Source of the DNA: Psychrobacter sp. P2G3 | Lineage (GTDB): Bacteria > Pseudomonadota > Gammaproteobacteria > Pseudomonadales > Moraxellaceae | Length of the DNA stretch: 64,000 bases | Assembly: GCF_001593285.1 (NCBI RefSeq) | Contig: NZ_CP012529.1 | Span: 3,257,752 to 3,321,751 of the forward strand | Direction of reading: 5' to 3' | Shown here: positions 9,662 to 18,172 of the stretch, piece by piece | Layout: each line of letters starts with the position of its first letter | Position numbering within the stretch: the first letter of the stretch is position 1 | Program-made: the position numbers and the translations under genes | The notes under the pieces: model-generated | What the model saw: only the letters and a program-made list of their open reading frames with translations | Database searches by the model: none | What the model was told of the DNA's origin: nothing

Positions 9662-10444
9662 TTAATTTTGCGATGGCTCGTCGGGGTATATTACACTGAT
9701 ATAAGCATTATTTAATGTACTCATTGCCATGCCATAAAGCACCATGTCAGAGTCATTCATTTTCCGATTAACCATTTCTATAATTTCACTAGATTGCTCA
9801 AGATTTTCAGGGTTAATTGTATGGATGTAAAGCAATAGACTTCTAACGTCTTTTATAGGAAGGTTACCTATAAATCCTTCAATCTCCTGTTTATTTTTCT
9901 TGAAAAAATCGTCTGATAAATAAAGCTTTGATTCTGCATATTGAGTATATGAGCATTGATTAAAAAAACTGACAATATCATTCAGATCCATAGCGATATA
10001 GCTCCCGTGCACACTCAACATAGCTTGGAACTGATGTACAATCCTATCAACCTGCTTAAGCTCACAGCAAACCACACCATCTATGACGTTATCAATTTCC
10101 ATAAATCTACGACTGGTTCTTATGCCAATCAACAATTCTGCACCTGACTGTTCTTTTAATGCACTAAGACCTTCTTCATTCCACTCATCGTCAAATAAAA
10201 AGAAAGCGCAGCAACAAGGTACGCTAAAGTCACCTTTAGGATTATACATTTTAAATTGTGTTTTTAGTTTCCAGTCGTTGATAATATCATCTGGTATAGA
10301 ATATTTTGAGCCTGTCGATGTAGTAGCTTTAAGCTGAAAATTTTGGTCTGCAATACTGTTGCCATTATTTTTTGATGGTTTAGTTTTGAGGTTAACCTCA
10401 TCAAGTGATTGCTGTACATTATTCACTGTAATTCCCTTTATCAT
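9662..10444 (-). CDS. Orphan protein resembling the C-terminal half of FtsZ
   Basis: A 260-aa protein with no obvious annotation. From about residue 130 its sequence can be laid on FtsZ: VDRIVHQFQAMLSVHGSYIAMDLNDIVSFF (133-161) matches the helix H7-T7 loop segment, where FtsZ has the NxDFADV motif; Asp153 and Asp156 would be the catalytic T7 acids, with Ala151 in place of Asn. Residues 194-254 (IKDVRSLLLYIHTI, then DSDMVLYGMAMSTLNNAYISVIY) match the C-terminal beta-sheet domain. There is no GGGTGTG nucleotide loop. Residues 1-60 look disordered. The resemblance is by eye and the assignment is tentative. It faces the nuclease gene, and both are AT-rich. Confidence 0.5.
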   Translation of the reverse strand: MIKGITVNNVQQSLDEVNLKTKPSKNNGNSIADQNFQLKATTSTGSKYSIPDDIINDWKLKTQFKMYNPKGDFSVPCCCAFFLFDDEWNEEGLSALKEQSGAELLIGIRTSRRFMEIDNVIDGVVCCELKQVDRIVHQFQAMLSVHGSYIAMDLNDIVSFFNQCSYTQYAESKLYLSDDFFKKNKQEIEGFIGNLPIKDVRSLLLYIHTINPENLEQSSEIIEMVNRKMNDSDMVLYGMAMSTLNNAYISVIYPDEPSQN

Positions 10445-10875
10445 CTAAAATAGTTCTATCTGAAGCACGCTGCCATAGCATTTTCATAAAGTTTACTGAA
10501 CATAATAGCAGAGCTTATTCGGTGGGTTACGCCTTATCTGCATCCTCTATGAGAATTTGACAAGCTTAACGCGCCCTACCGCCCGCACTCAAAACTTATA
10601 TTTCAACCACTATAATGAACTTTGCCGTAGCAAGGCTTTTTAGCCCTGATTGAAGCGGTAGCTTGGTGGACTGTGGCGCTTACAGCACATCGCACAGGAG
10701 TGGTCGCTCGGACGTTAGAACGCTACTGTGCCTAGGTGCTGTGCGCCGCAGACTGCCAACTACAAGCAAAAAGCAGGATTAGCTCCAAAACCTCCAAAAT
10801 ATCAAACGCCCAAAACCTCAAACCAAAACCCTCTTAATTCACATCTCAGTTATTTTAATCCCAACCACTTTAATC
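10445..10875. other. 431-bp gap holding structured repeat copy 1
   Basis: The region between the FtsZ-like gene and the dehydrogenase gene contains no convincing ORF. It holds the structured repeat at 10641-10784 (separate entry). The flanks are plain sequence without features that I recognise. Confidence 0.6.
10641..10784 (+). repeat. Structured intergenic repeat, copy 1
   Basis: A 144-bp element matching a second copy at 13999-14147. Both start with TAGCCC-GA-TG-AGCGGTA and end with TACAAGC--AA-GC-GGATT-GCT. The middle folds into nested hairpins: GCACAG / CTGTGC around a conserved loop containing AGTGGTCGCTCGG and AACGCTAC, and outside it ACAGCAC / GTGCTGT. In the other copy the stem bases differ but still pair. 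Function unknown; it may be an RNA or a REP/MITE-like element. Confidence 0.7.
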
Positions 10876-11823
10876 CTAGTTGTTTTCAATAAAATCATTA
10901 ATTTGCCGAGTGATTATCTTCCATAGTTTGACTTGCGAGGCTCGGCTGCCTGCACCCATATGCGGGGTTAAAATGATGCGAGGATGACCTTCATTGGCAA
11001 GCTGGACAATCGGGTCATTTTCGCCGGCAGGTTCATTTTCAAATACGTCGGTAGCATAGCCGAGTATTTGCTCCTGTTTGACTGCGCTAGCTAAGGCCTC
11101 GCTATCGACAATCTTGCCACGTGCGACGTTGACCAGTAGCGGTTTTTTGCTCATTTTGCTTAGGGTATCTTGGTTAATGAGATGTTTGGTTTCCTCAGTG
11201 AGTGGACAGTGTATGGTGATGACATCGGAGTTACTAAGGACGGTTTCAAAGTCGGTGTAGTCGTCATTACGAGGCTTGCGACCTTGGCGCTCTGCCCATA
11301 GGACGTTCATGTCATAGGCTTTGGCAAGCTTGGTAATCCGCTTGCCAATGTCACCGATACCAATCATACCGATGGTTAAACCCTCGAGATCAATGGCTTC
11401 AGCATCGATGATATCGGCTCGCCCCTTCTCCTTCCATTCGCCACTTTTAACTTTGTTGTGATAATGGATACTGGCACGCATGGCGCTGAGTAATAGCATC
11501 ATGGTGTGCTCGGCGACGGTAGCACTGGCAAAATCCGGTGCGTTGAGGAGCTTGACGTCGTTGTCTGCGCAGGCTTGTTTGTCAATATGGTTGGAGCCGA
11601 CAGAGAGGAGCTGGATGAGTTTGAGATTGGGTAGCGCCTCAATCACTTCACGCTCGATACGTAGGGAGCCATTAATCATGATGTCGGCATCTTGACAGCG
11701 CTCAATGATGGTTTTATTGTCTTGTGGGGTTTCTTCAAAGGTGACGTAGTCCGTTATTTTTTCGGGGGTAGGTCGCGCAAGGTCGGTAGCAAATCTTTTT
11801 TCATCGAGTAATACGGCTTTCAT
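10876..11823 (-). CDS. D-isomer-specific 2-hydroxyacid dehydrogenase
   Basis: NAD(P)-dependent oxidoreductase of 315 aa interconverting a 2-keto acid and its D-2-hydroxy acid. It has the N-terminal catalytic domain, a Rossmann domain with GMIGIGDIGKRITK (about 153-166), the Arg of VNVARGKIVD, a Glu in DVFENEPAG, and the catalytic His in TPHMGAGS. The substrate (glycerate, hydroxypyruvate, lactate or phosphoglycerate) is not decided by sequence; it lacks the ACT domain of SerA. A ribosome site AAGGAG precedes the ATG. It is divergent from avtA, 212 bp away. Confidence 0.87.
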   Translation of the reverse strand: MKAVLLDEKRFATDLARPTPEKITDYVTFEETPQDNKTIIERCQDADIMINGSLRIEREVIEALPNLKLIQLLSVGSNHIDKQACADNDVKLLNAPDFASATVAEHTMMLLLSAMRASIHYHNKVKSGEWKEKGRADIIDAEAIDLEGLTIGMIGIGDIGKRITKLAKAYDMNVLWAERQGRKPRNDDYTDFETVLSNSDVITIHCPLTEETKHLINQDTLSKMSKKPLLVNVARGKIVDSEALASAVKQEQILGYATDVFENEPAGENDPIVQLANEGHPRIILTPHMGAGSRASQVKLWKIITRQINDFIENN

Positions 11824-11978
11824 GGGGTACTCCTTTTTTAATGGTGGCTCTTTTACTTAAAACTTACTATATAAGGGTTGCAGATGAGGATGTGTTAGCG
11901 TTTGTTAGACATCGGACAAGCTCTTGTATATTAAGGTCTGCATCAAGCAAGGTTGTTTACTCACCTTGTAGCCCTCAT

Positions 11979-11990
11979 TTGCTATAATAG
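11979..11990 (+). promoter_or_regulatory. Extended -10 promoter of avtA
   Basis: TTGCTATAATAG, an extended -10 box identical to the one ahead of hemN, lies 46 bp upstream of the avtA start. No clear -35 is present at 17-bp spacing, as is usual for extended -10 promoters. Confidence 0.6.
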
Positions 11991-12035
11991 CGCCACTTTA
12001 TCAATTAATAACCTCCTACACCTCACGGTAACCTT

Positions 12036-13421
12036 ATGAAATTCTCAAAATTTGGTCAGAAATTTACCCAACCAACTGGCATCTCGCAATTGATGGATGA
12101 TCTGGGCGATGCACTAAAAAGCGATAAGCCCGTCAATATGCTTGGTGGTGGTAACCCTGCCAAAATCGACGCGGTGAATGAAGTGTTTTTGCAGACCTAT
12201 CAAGCACTTGGTCAAGATAGCCTCGATGCCGAACAAGACGCCAGCGTAGAAGAGAAGCACTCGGATAACACTGCGCTTAATAGCATGAGTAACTACTCAA
12301 ACCCACAAGGTGACGCGGCTTTTATTGATGCGTTGGTCGACTTCTTTAACCGTCATTATGATTGGAACTTGAGCGCGGAAAATATCGCGCTGACCAATGG
12401 CTCACAGAATGCTTTCTTTTATTTGTTCAATCTATTTGGCGGGGCCTTCAGTGACAATAAGCTTGATGAGCACAGTCAAGATAAAGACAGCCAGTCAGTA
12501 GACAAATCTATCCTGCTACCACTTGCCCCTGAATATATTGGCTATAGTGACGTGCACGTAGATGGTCAGCACTTTATGTCGGTGTTGCCGCATATCGACG
12601 AAGTCACTCATGATGGCGAAGAAGGCTTCTTTAAATATCGGGTGGATTTTGAGGCGTTAGAGAACTTGCCCGCGCTTAAAGAGGGTCGTATCGGCGCGAT
12701 TTGCTGTTCACGTCCGACCAACCCAACCGGTAACGTCTTGACTGATGAGGAAATGGATCATTTAGCTGAGATTGCCAAACGCTACGATGTGCCACTGATT
12801 ATTGATAATGCTTACGGTATGCCGTTCCCTAATATCATTTATTCAGATGCGCATTTAAACTGGGATGACAATACCATTCTTTGCTTTAGCTTGTCTAAAA
12901 TTGGCTTACCGGGCGTACGCACTGGCATCATCGTCGCGGCTCCTGAAGTGATCGCAGCGGTCAGCGCCATGAATGCGGTAGTCAATCTAGCCCCTACCCG
13001 CTTTGGTGCCGCCATTGCCAAACCATTGGTAGAAAATGACCGTATCAAGCAGCTATCGGATAACGACATCAAGCCGTTTTATCAGCAGCAAGCAAAACTG
13101 GCTGTGAGACTTTTGAAAGAAGCGTTGGGCGATTATCCATTGATGATTCATAAGCCTGAAGGTGCAATATTCTTCTGGCTGTGGTTTAAAGACTTGCCGA
13201 TTACCACCCTTGAGCTATATGAGCGTCTCAAAGAAAAAGGTACGCTCGTCGTACCAAGTCAGTTCTTCTTCCCTGGCGTCGATGTCAGCGACTATAAGCA
13301 CGCGCATGAATGTATTCGTATGAGTATCGCTGCGGACGAGCAGACGCTCACTGATGGTATTGCAGTGATTGGTGAAGTAGTGCGTGAGCTTTATGATGAG
13401 GCTGCAAATAAGAATTCTTAA
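12036..13421 (+). CDS. avtA: Valine-pyruvate aminotransferase AvtA
   Basis: PLP enzyme (461 aa) that makes valine and alanine by transamination between 2-ketoisovalerate and alanine. The N terminus KFGQKFTQPTGISQLMDDLGDAL with NMLGGGNPAKI is characteristic of AvtA. Fold-type I landmarks follow: LTNGSQNAF, RPTNPTGNV, the Asp of DNAYGMPFP, and the PLP lysine in CFSLSKIGLPGVRTGI. A 20-residue acidic insert near residues 70-90 is slightly longer than in E. coli AvtA. The gene has its own promoter and a terminator at 13463-13488, so it appears monocistronic. Confidence 0.93.
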   Translation: MKFSKFGQKFTQPTGISQLMDDLGDALKSDKPVNMLGGGNPAKIDAVNEVFLQTYQALGQDSLDAEQDASVEEKHSDNTALNSMSNYSNPQGDAAFIDALVDFFNRHYDWNLSAENIALTNGSQNAFFYLFNLFGGAFSDNKLDEHSQDKDSQSVDKSILLPLAPEYIGYSDVHVDGQHFMSVLPHIDEVTHDGEEGFFKYRVDFEALENLPALKEGRIGAICCSRPTNPTGNVLTDEEMDHLAEIAKRYDVPLIIDNAYGMPFPNIIYSDAHLNWDDNTILCFSLSKIGLPGVRTGIIVAAPEVIAAVSAMNAVVNLAPTRFGAAIAKPLVENDRIKQLSDNDIKPFYQQQAKLAVRLLKEALGDYPLMIHKPEGAIFFWLWFKDLPITTLELYERLKEKGTLVVPSQFFFPGVDVSDYKHAHECIRMSIAADEQTLTDGIAVIGEVVRELYDEAANKNS

Positions 13422-13462
13422 AGCACTTTATCGTAGGAATGGTTAATTATAGAAATAAAAAA

Positions 13463-13488
13463 TGGACTCATTAGTAGTCCGTTTTTTT
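13463..13488 (+). terminator. Terminator after avtA
   Basis: GGACT / AGTCC hairpin followed by seven T residues, 42 bp past the avtA stop. It overlaps the last codons of the convergent membrane-protein gene. Confidence 0.75.
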
Positions 13489-13860
13489 GTGCCGTTTAGT
13501 CATGGATTGAGGTTTATTAGTTGGATGAAAAATGGTCGTCCACTTATTCAATGCATGAAGCACATAGGGCACCAAGCAAGTATTGATAAGGTCACGGATA
13601 CTTGCCTTTATGTCTACGATTCCTAATGCAGAAAAACCTCTCGGTCTAATAATATGGAGGTTATCCAAATACTCTCCCAATAAAGCAACGCCAGTCACCA
13701 CGATTAATGCCATGAATGACCTAACACCTTGCTTTTTAATGATGGGCAGCAGCACAAGCAGGCATAGCAAATAAACGCCGACGCCAACATAGATATGCAG
13801 AGCATCTTTGGCCAGTCCGGTTATCTCAATGATATCGATTTTAAAGGCAGTAAAGTCCAC
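13471..13860 (-). CDS. Hypothetical small membrane protein (VanZ-like topology)
   Basis: A 129-aa protein not recognised with confidence. It has an amphipathic N terminus with Asp-rich segments (ALHIYVGVGVYLLCLLVLLPII, then SFMALIVVTGVALLGEYLDNLHI), giving two or three membrane helices, followed by a basic tail ending KRHKKTDY. The EYLDN-containing second helix and the overall layout recall VanZ/YfiM-type small membrane proteins, but the match is weak. It is convergent with avtA and shares its terminator region. No partner genes suggest a role. Confidence 0.55.
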   Translation of the reverse strand: MDFTAFKIDIIEITGLAKDALHIYVGVGVYLLCLLVLLPIIKKQGVRSFMALIVVTGVALLGEYLDNLHIIRPRGFSALGIVDIKASIRDLINTCLVPYVLHALNKWTTIFHPTNKPQSMTKRHKKTDY

Positions 13861-13998
13861 TGGGTTGTTCCAAATTTAAGATGCCCTAGACTAACCGATA
13901 ATGCTGATGCTGAATAGCATTTTTAATAGTGAGGCTAGGTAGCAAAGAGAAAATTGGCAAAACTACGACATATAGTCGCAAGGTCACGATATTACCGC

Positions 13999-14147
13999 TA
14001 GCCCCGACTGTAGCGGTATCCTGCTAACGACGATGGCGTTGCGGACTAGGTCTGGGAGTGGTCGCTCGGTTTTAGATGGAACGCTACCAGACCTATAAGT
14101 CTGCACGCCAGCGTCTAGGCAGATACAAGCGTAAGGCGGGATTGGCT
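13999..14147 (+). repeat. Structured intergenic repeat, copy 2
   Basis: A 149-bp relative of the 10641-10784 element. Its stem is AGGTCTGG / CCAGACCT around the same loop, and the outer helix is formed by GGCGT-GC-GACT with its complement. It runs up to the hisH stop codon (14146-14148) on the opposite strand, so it may also act as the 3' end signal of the his operon. Confidence 0.7.
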
Positions 14148-14778
14148 ACACATCCCACTCAACGAAGTTCTTTAACAGTTGCAAGCCTGCGGTGTGGCTT
14201 TTTTCTGGATGGAACTGGGTGGCAAATAAGTTGTCTTGAATAACACTGGCACAAAACGGCTGACCATAGTCACAAACAGCAGCCACTTGCGTGCTATCGG
14301 CAGGCGCGCAGTAATAGCTGTGCACAAAGTAAAAGTGCGCGTTGTCGCCTATACCATTCCACAATGGATGGTCAAAATCCATACCGCTAATGGTATTCCA
14401 GCCCATGTGCGGTACTTTAATCGTGGCGCCCTGCTCATCCGTCCACGTCGGGTCAAAGGCTTTTACCGTACCATTCAAGATACCCAAACAATCCGTACCG
14501 CCATTCTCAGCGGTCTGCTCAAATAACGCCTGCATTCCAACACAGATGGCCATGACAGGCTTATTAAATATCGCCTGACGCACAACCTCATCAATGCCAG
14601 CATCGTGCATACCAATCATGCAATCGCGCATGGCACCGACACCAGGGAAAACGATTTTGTCGGCAGCAGCGACGACTTTTGGGTTATTGGTAATAGATAC
14701 TTCTGCGCCTACCGCTGATAATGCTTTGCCAGCTGAGTGCAAATTACCCATGCCATAATCTAATAATGCTACTTTCAT
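14146..14778 (-). CDS. hisH: Imidazole glycerol phosphate synthase subunit HisH
   Basis: Class I glutamine amidotransferase subunit (210 aa) that supplies ammonia to HisF in histidine synthesis. It begins [13 protein letters not shown], has the oxyanion region [11 protein letters not shown], the nucleophile Cys in [12 protein letters not shown], and the His-Glu pair in TQFHPEKSH. The start codon overlaps the stop of the exported-protein gene upstream (ATGA), so translation is probably coupled. hisB is the next gene upstream; hisA and hisF are not in the window. Confidence 0.96.
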   Translation of the reverse strand: MKVALLDYGMGNLHSAGKALSAVGAEVSITNNPKVVAAADKIVFPGVGAMRDCMIGMHDAGIDEVVRQAIFNKPVMAICVGMQALFEQTAENGGTDCLGILNGTVKAFDPTWTDEQGATIKVPHMGWNTISGMDFDHPLWNGIGDNAHFYFVHSYYCAPADSTQVAAVCDYGQPFCASVIQDNLFATQFHPEKSHTAGLQLLKNFVEWDV

Positions 14779-15182
14779 AAATCCTCACACACTAACCAAT
14801 AACGATCAACCATGGCATAACTATTATATTCGGGTGATTCTTCACCCACTGTCACAACTTTGAGGTTATTGTCATAAATATCGGCAAAGTTAAATAGACA
14901 CGGGGCAAGTCCTGTTCCTGCACAGCTTTCAATTTCAACATAGCCTTTGTCCCAAAATAGCGATCCATTACCATAGCTGATATCTGAGTTTTCAATATCG
15001 TTATGATGAATACTTTTTAACGGCTGCCACCCTGCCGCTAGCAGCAAATCGCGAGCATCATGATAACTCAGTTCGGTGATAGCTGGCACTTCGCTATGCT
15101 GAATTACTGGGCAATTAGCAAAACTGCTGTTTGTTATAAACATTGCGGTCATTGCGACCGTAGTCAGTATAGACCGATACAT
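14775..15182 (-). CDS. Small exported protein inside the his operon
   Basis: A 135-aa protein with a clear signal peptide ([22 protein letters not shown], cleavage near residue 22). The mature part starts NCPVI and has four Cys, probably in two disulfides. It carries [14 protein letters not shown], a motif seen in small secreted proteins of unknown function in related bacteria, and [15 protein letters not shown]. It sits exactly between hisB and hisH: 0 bp from the hisB stop and overlapping the hisH start. A periplasmic protein in a biosynthetic operon is unexpected; function unknown. Confidence 0.75.
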   Translation of the reverse strand: MYRSILTTVAMTAMFITNSSFANCPVIQHSEVPAITELSYHDARDLLLAAGWQPLKSIHHNDIENSDISYGNGSLFWDKGYVEIESCAGTGLAPCLFNFADIYDNNLKVVTVGEESPEYNSYAMVDRYWLVCEDL

Positions 15183-15839
15183 CTAGAACGCCTCTTTGGT
15201 CGACGGTAGCGTATTCAACGCACGCTCATCATATTCACACGCCATACGCAGCGCACGAGCAAAGGCTTTAAAAGTAGATTCGATTTGGTGATGGCTGTTT
15301 TTGCCTTTGAGATTATCCAAATGTACCGTCATCCAAGAGTGATTGACGAAGCCGTAGAAGAACTCACTAAATAAATCGACATCGAACTTACCCACGTGTG
15401 AACGGGTAAAAGGAATGTCCATATGCAAACCCGGACGACCTGACAGATCAACGACTGCGCGCGTTAAAGCTTCATCAAGTGGCGCATAAAAATGCCCATA
15501 ACGACGGATGCCTTTCTTATCGCCTAAAGCTTTATTAAAGGCTTGACCAAGCGTGATACCGGTATCTTCCACGCTATGGTGATCATCGATAAAGGTATCG
15601 CCCGTACATTTGATGTCTAAGTCAAACAAACCGTGACGCTTGATTTGATCAATCATGTGATCCAAGAATGGCACACCAGTGTCTACAGTGCCTTGACCCG
15701 TACCATCAAGATTAACGGTACAGGTAACTTGCGTCTCTGCAGTAATACGCTCGACGGTGGCGATACGTTCAGGGCGACCATGTAGGTTAAGATTTGAAGA
15801 TGGATTTTGCTCAGATGTCGTTGTTGAATTGGCGGTCAT
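15183..15839 (-). CDS. hisB: Imidazoleglycerol-phosphate dehydratase HisB
   Basis: Monofunctional dehydratase (218 aa) for step six of histidine synthesis. Manganese-binding His motifs are visible: [25 protein letters not shown], and later [17 protein letters not shown]. The phosphatase domain found in enterobacterial HisB is absent, as is normal outside enterics. About 20 N-terminal residues ([15 protein letters not shown]) are extra and disordered. First gene of a three-gene unit with the exported protein and hisH. Confidence 0.96.
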   Translation of the reverse strand: MTANSTTTSEQNPSSNLNLHGRPERIATVERITAETQVTCTVNLDGTGQGTVDTGVPFLDHMIDQIKRHGLFDLDIKCTGDTFIDDHHSVEDTGITLGQAFNKALGDKKGIRRYGHFYAPLDEALTRAVVDLSGRPGLHMDIPFTRSHVGKFDVDLFSEFFYGFVNHSWMTVHLDNLKGKNSHHQIESTFKAFARALRMACEYDERALNTLPSTKEAF

Positions 15840-16215
15840 GGCTACTCTCTATTAATGAAAAGCGGTCAATAAAATAGGACGAAAAAGCGCCCAATAAATT
15901 GTCATTCGTATCTAAATCAGATATTAACGGAAAAATCCAAAAGAGGGGGTAGTGTCTAGGTAAAATGCCCAGTTATTCGGTTGCTTACATAGGTTTCTTA
16001 CCTAAGTTGATTACATAACTTTTATGCATTAGCTTCATGTATAAGAAACACTGCCTAGCCTCATCATAGCAAACCCTAACCACTACTGCCACGACCAAGC
16101 AGTAAACCACGCACAAAATCATGTCATTCTGCTAAAATAGTGAATTCAGTTTTATCAATCATTACCCGTACTGATTCTACAACGCCATGATATATCAATT
16201 TACTAGGAACCAACT
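15840..16215. other. 376-bp divergent gap between hisB and the GNAT-like gene
   Basis: It must hold the his promoter on the minus strand. On the plus strand TCTGCTAAAATAG at about 16128-16140 is a plausible extended -10 for the next gene. I see no leader peptide with a His run and no clear terminator, so classical his attenuation is not supported. Confidence 0.4.
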
Positions 16216-16638
16216 ATGCCTTTAGAAGCGATTGCCATCAATAGCTTGGATGCCCCACTCATTAAGAAACCTGCACGTGAGAATGAGTTATCTGAGCGCC
16301 TGCATGTCTTGTATGATAGCGATGATGCGCAGCCTGATGGTGCAGAAGTATTAAACATCATCGAGCAAGGTTTTAAGCGTGGTCAGTATCTTTACGTCGG
16401 TATGTTTAATGATAAGCCTATCGCCGCCGTTGCCTGCTTTGATGATGGGCAAACTGATGCCAAGCGCTTGCAGTATCTTACCGTGCATGCAGAAAATCGC
16501 AAACGCGCCATCGATGCTAAGTTCATTAAATTGGTTTATGATGCCGAAGTGAAAAAAGGTGTACGTGAATTTGTCCCTGTTGATGCGGATATTCACCGTA
16601 TCATGAGCGAGTATGAGCTACTGCGCGTTAAGGATTAA
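16216..16638 (+). CDS. GNAT-like protein, possibly a PanZ-type acetyl-CoA sensor
   Basis: A 140-aa protein with a GNAT-like central segment: GQYLYVGMFNDKPIAAVACFDD, then RLQYLTVHAENRKRAIDAKFIKLVYDAEVKKG, consistent with beta4-beta5 and helix alpha3 of an acyl-CoA fold. It lacks an obvious Q/RxxGxG/A pyrophosphate loop (here ENRKRAI). Small proteins of this type include PanZ, which activates aspartate decarboxylase; that is only one possible reading. It precedes tRNA-Phe and is not obviously in an operon. Confidence 0.5.
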   Translation: MPLEAIAINSLDAPLIKKPARENELSERLHVLYDSDDAQPDGAEVLNIIEQGFKRGQYLYVGMFNDKPIAAVACFDDGQTDAKRLQYLTVHAENRKRAIDAKFIKLVYDAEVKKGVREFVPVDADIHRIMSEYELLRVKD

Positions 16639-16714
16639 TCCTAAGGTTAAAACCTTGGATTGAGCTTATATTTGACTATTTATGCCTTTTTATCGCCTAT
16701 TATGCAAAAACCAC

Positions 16715-16743
16715 TTGACAGTAACGCCTATATTTAGTTTAAT
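16715..16743 (+). promoter_or_regulatory. Promoter of tRNA-Phe
   Basis: TTGACA at 16715-16720 and TTTAAT at 16738-16743 with 17-bp spacing, ending 17 bp before the mature tRNA. Confidence 0.7.
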
Positions 16744-16760
16744 AGCGCCTCAACGAAGAC

Positions 16761-16836
16761 GGCTCGATAGCTCAGTCGGTAGAGCAACGGATTGAAAATC
16801 CGTGTGTCGGCAGTTCGAACCTGCCTCGAGCCACCA
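16761..16836 (+). tRNA. tRNA-Phe (GAA)
   Basis: A 76-nt cloverleaf with CCA encoded. The acceptor pairs GGCTCGA with TCGAGCC; the anticodon loop is TTGAAAA with anticodon GAA; the T arm contains GTTCGAAC. It has a good promoter upstream and a strong terminator downstream, so it is a single-tRNA transcription unit. No integrase or attachment-site repeat is seen beside it. Confidence 0.97.
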
Positions 16837-16853
16837 TTCGTTTAAGAATTCTA

Positions 16854-16889
16854 AAAAGCCCCGAACAGTAATGTTCGGGGCTTTTTTTA
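16854..16889 (+). terminator. Terminator after tRNA-Phe
   Basis: AAGCCCCGAAC / GTTCGGGGCTT hairpin followed by a T-run. It is strong and G+C-rich, beginning 17 bp after the tRNA. Confidence 0.9.
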
Positions 16890-16947
16890 TGCTTAATTTT
16901 TATGGCCTTTTGTATAGTAAGTTAGATAGTCAGTCCATAATAAGACA

Positions 16948-17322
16948 CTACTCTTGATACAGCCGACCGCGTAATAGCAAATGACAACGCTCACGCGAGT
17001 CTAAATCATAAATTGTTGCGCGGTAATCAATACCGTGACGCCCTTCAAAAAATATCACTCGATCGCCCACTGCTAAAAAACAAGAAGTACGGGCATCATA
17101 GATGAAACCATCAATCACGAATGCCAAATCACTATCTATCTTGCGCACCGTATAGGTCTCACCTTGCGGAATCAAACGCTCAAACCACGCGCTATGAGCC
17201 GCATTAGTGCTTAGCACACTTGTGAGTAGCAGCGCTGATATCATGAGCACGCTTGTTAATGACATCGTAAAAGTCGAGCCAGCTAAGCTTATTTTATTTA
17301 TGGTGTTTTCATTCACTGTCAT
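16948..17322 (-). CDS. Hypothetical exported protein
   Basis: A 124-aa protein not recognised. An N-terminal hydrophobic stretch (SLTSVLMISALLLTSVLSTNAAHSA, about 20-46) is a likely signal peptide. The remaining 80 residues (YTVRKIDSDLAFVIDGFIYDA, then VGDRVIFFEG, and a final ATIYDLDSRERCHLLLRGRL) look like a small all-beta domain with two Cys. It is on the minus strand between tRNA-Phe and the DUF4385 gene, with its own promoter presumed upstream. No functional clue comes from neighbours. Confidence 0.6.
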   Translation of the reverse strand: MTVNENTINKISLAGSTFTMSLTSVLMISALLLTSVLSTNAAHSAWFERLIPQGETYTVRKIDSDLAFVIDGFIYDARTSCFLAVGDRVIFFEGRHGIDYRATIYDLDSRERCHLLLRGRLYQE

Positions 17323-17527
17323 GACATCTACCTACTCAGACCTGCTCAATAATTGATTCTACTAATGACTCTTCTCATGCTAAACGCTTACTGTCACGGT
17401 TGCATAACATTTTTGTGCTGTTTTTTAGACAGCTGCGCTCAGTATACTCGATAGTATTGATAATGATAAATTTGACAGCTGAATTCTAGAAAGATTGCTA
17501 CTAGATGATTACTAATAGGGACAAGCT

Positions 17528-18028
17528 ATGAGAGAGTTTGATTATGATTTAGATTATAAAAACTTAGACTTACGTGCGCAGCCTGAGCTGTACCGCGTCG
17601 GTCGTGGTGAACAAGGCGTATTATTGGTAGAACCTTATAAGTCCGAAATCCTGCCGCACTGGCGCTTTGCCACGCCTGATATTGCGACAGAAAGCAGCGA
17701 GACTATTTATCAGATGTTTTTAGATTATCTGGCTGCCGATGACTTCGTCGGTGCGGATATGGCGCGCAAGTTTATTCAAATGGGTTATACCCGCGCGCGT
17801 CGTTACGCTAATCATAAAGGCGGCAAGAAATATAAAGGACCAGTACCTGATGATAAAAAAGGCCAAAGCGGTGCCCATGGTCGTGAAGAATTACCACGGC
17901 AAGTAGAAGATCCGATTAAAGCAGAATCTGCCCGTATTTTTAAACAAAAATGGGATATGTGCCGTGAAAATGAAACCTATCTAAAGATGAAAAAGGAGCA
18001 TCGTGAGCGCTATAAAGAAGTTGAATAG
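17528..18028 (+). CDS. DUF4385 domain protein
   Basis: A 166-aa protein of a conserved, uncharacterised family. FDYDLDYKNLDLRAQPELYRVGRGEQGVLL, with VEPYKSEILPHWRF, is the DUF4385 signature. Basic segments (RARRYANHKGGKKYKGP, KKEHRERYKE) suggest nucleic-acid contact, but no function is established. AGGGACAAGCT upstream provides a ribosome site. It precedes gph by 144 bp. Confidence 0.8.
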   Translation: MREFDYDLDYKNLDLRAQPELYRVGRGEQGVLLVEPYKSEILPHWRFATPDIATESSETIYQMFLDYLAADDFVGADMARKFIQMGYTRARRYANHKGGKKYKGPVPDDKKGQSGAHGREELPRQVEDPIKAESARIFKQKWDMCRENETYLKMKKEHRERYKEVE

Positions 18029-18172
18029 CATATATTGAAAGTCAGATATTAAAAACATTAGTAACAGTTAGTTTTAACGGTTTGCTGTGCTATGGTAATA
18101 CAGAACGAAAACCTAAACTTTAAATCTAATAACTTAAAAAACGAATGCAATAATTCTAGGTAGCGAGGAATA

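Noticed and set aside
16761..16836. tRNA-Phe as an integration site
   Set aside because: No integrase gene and no repeated tRNA 3' end nearby; the flanks are ordinary genes.
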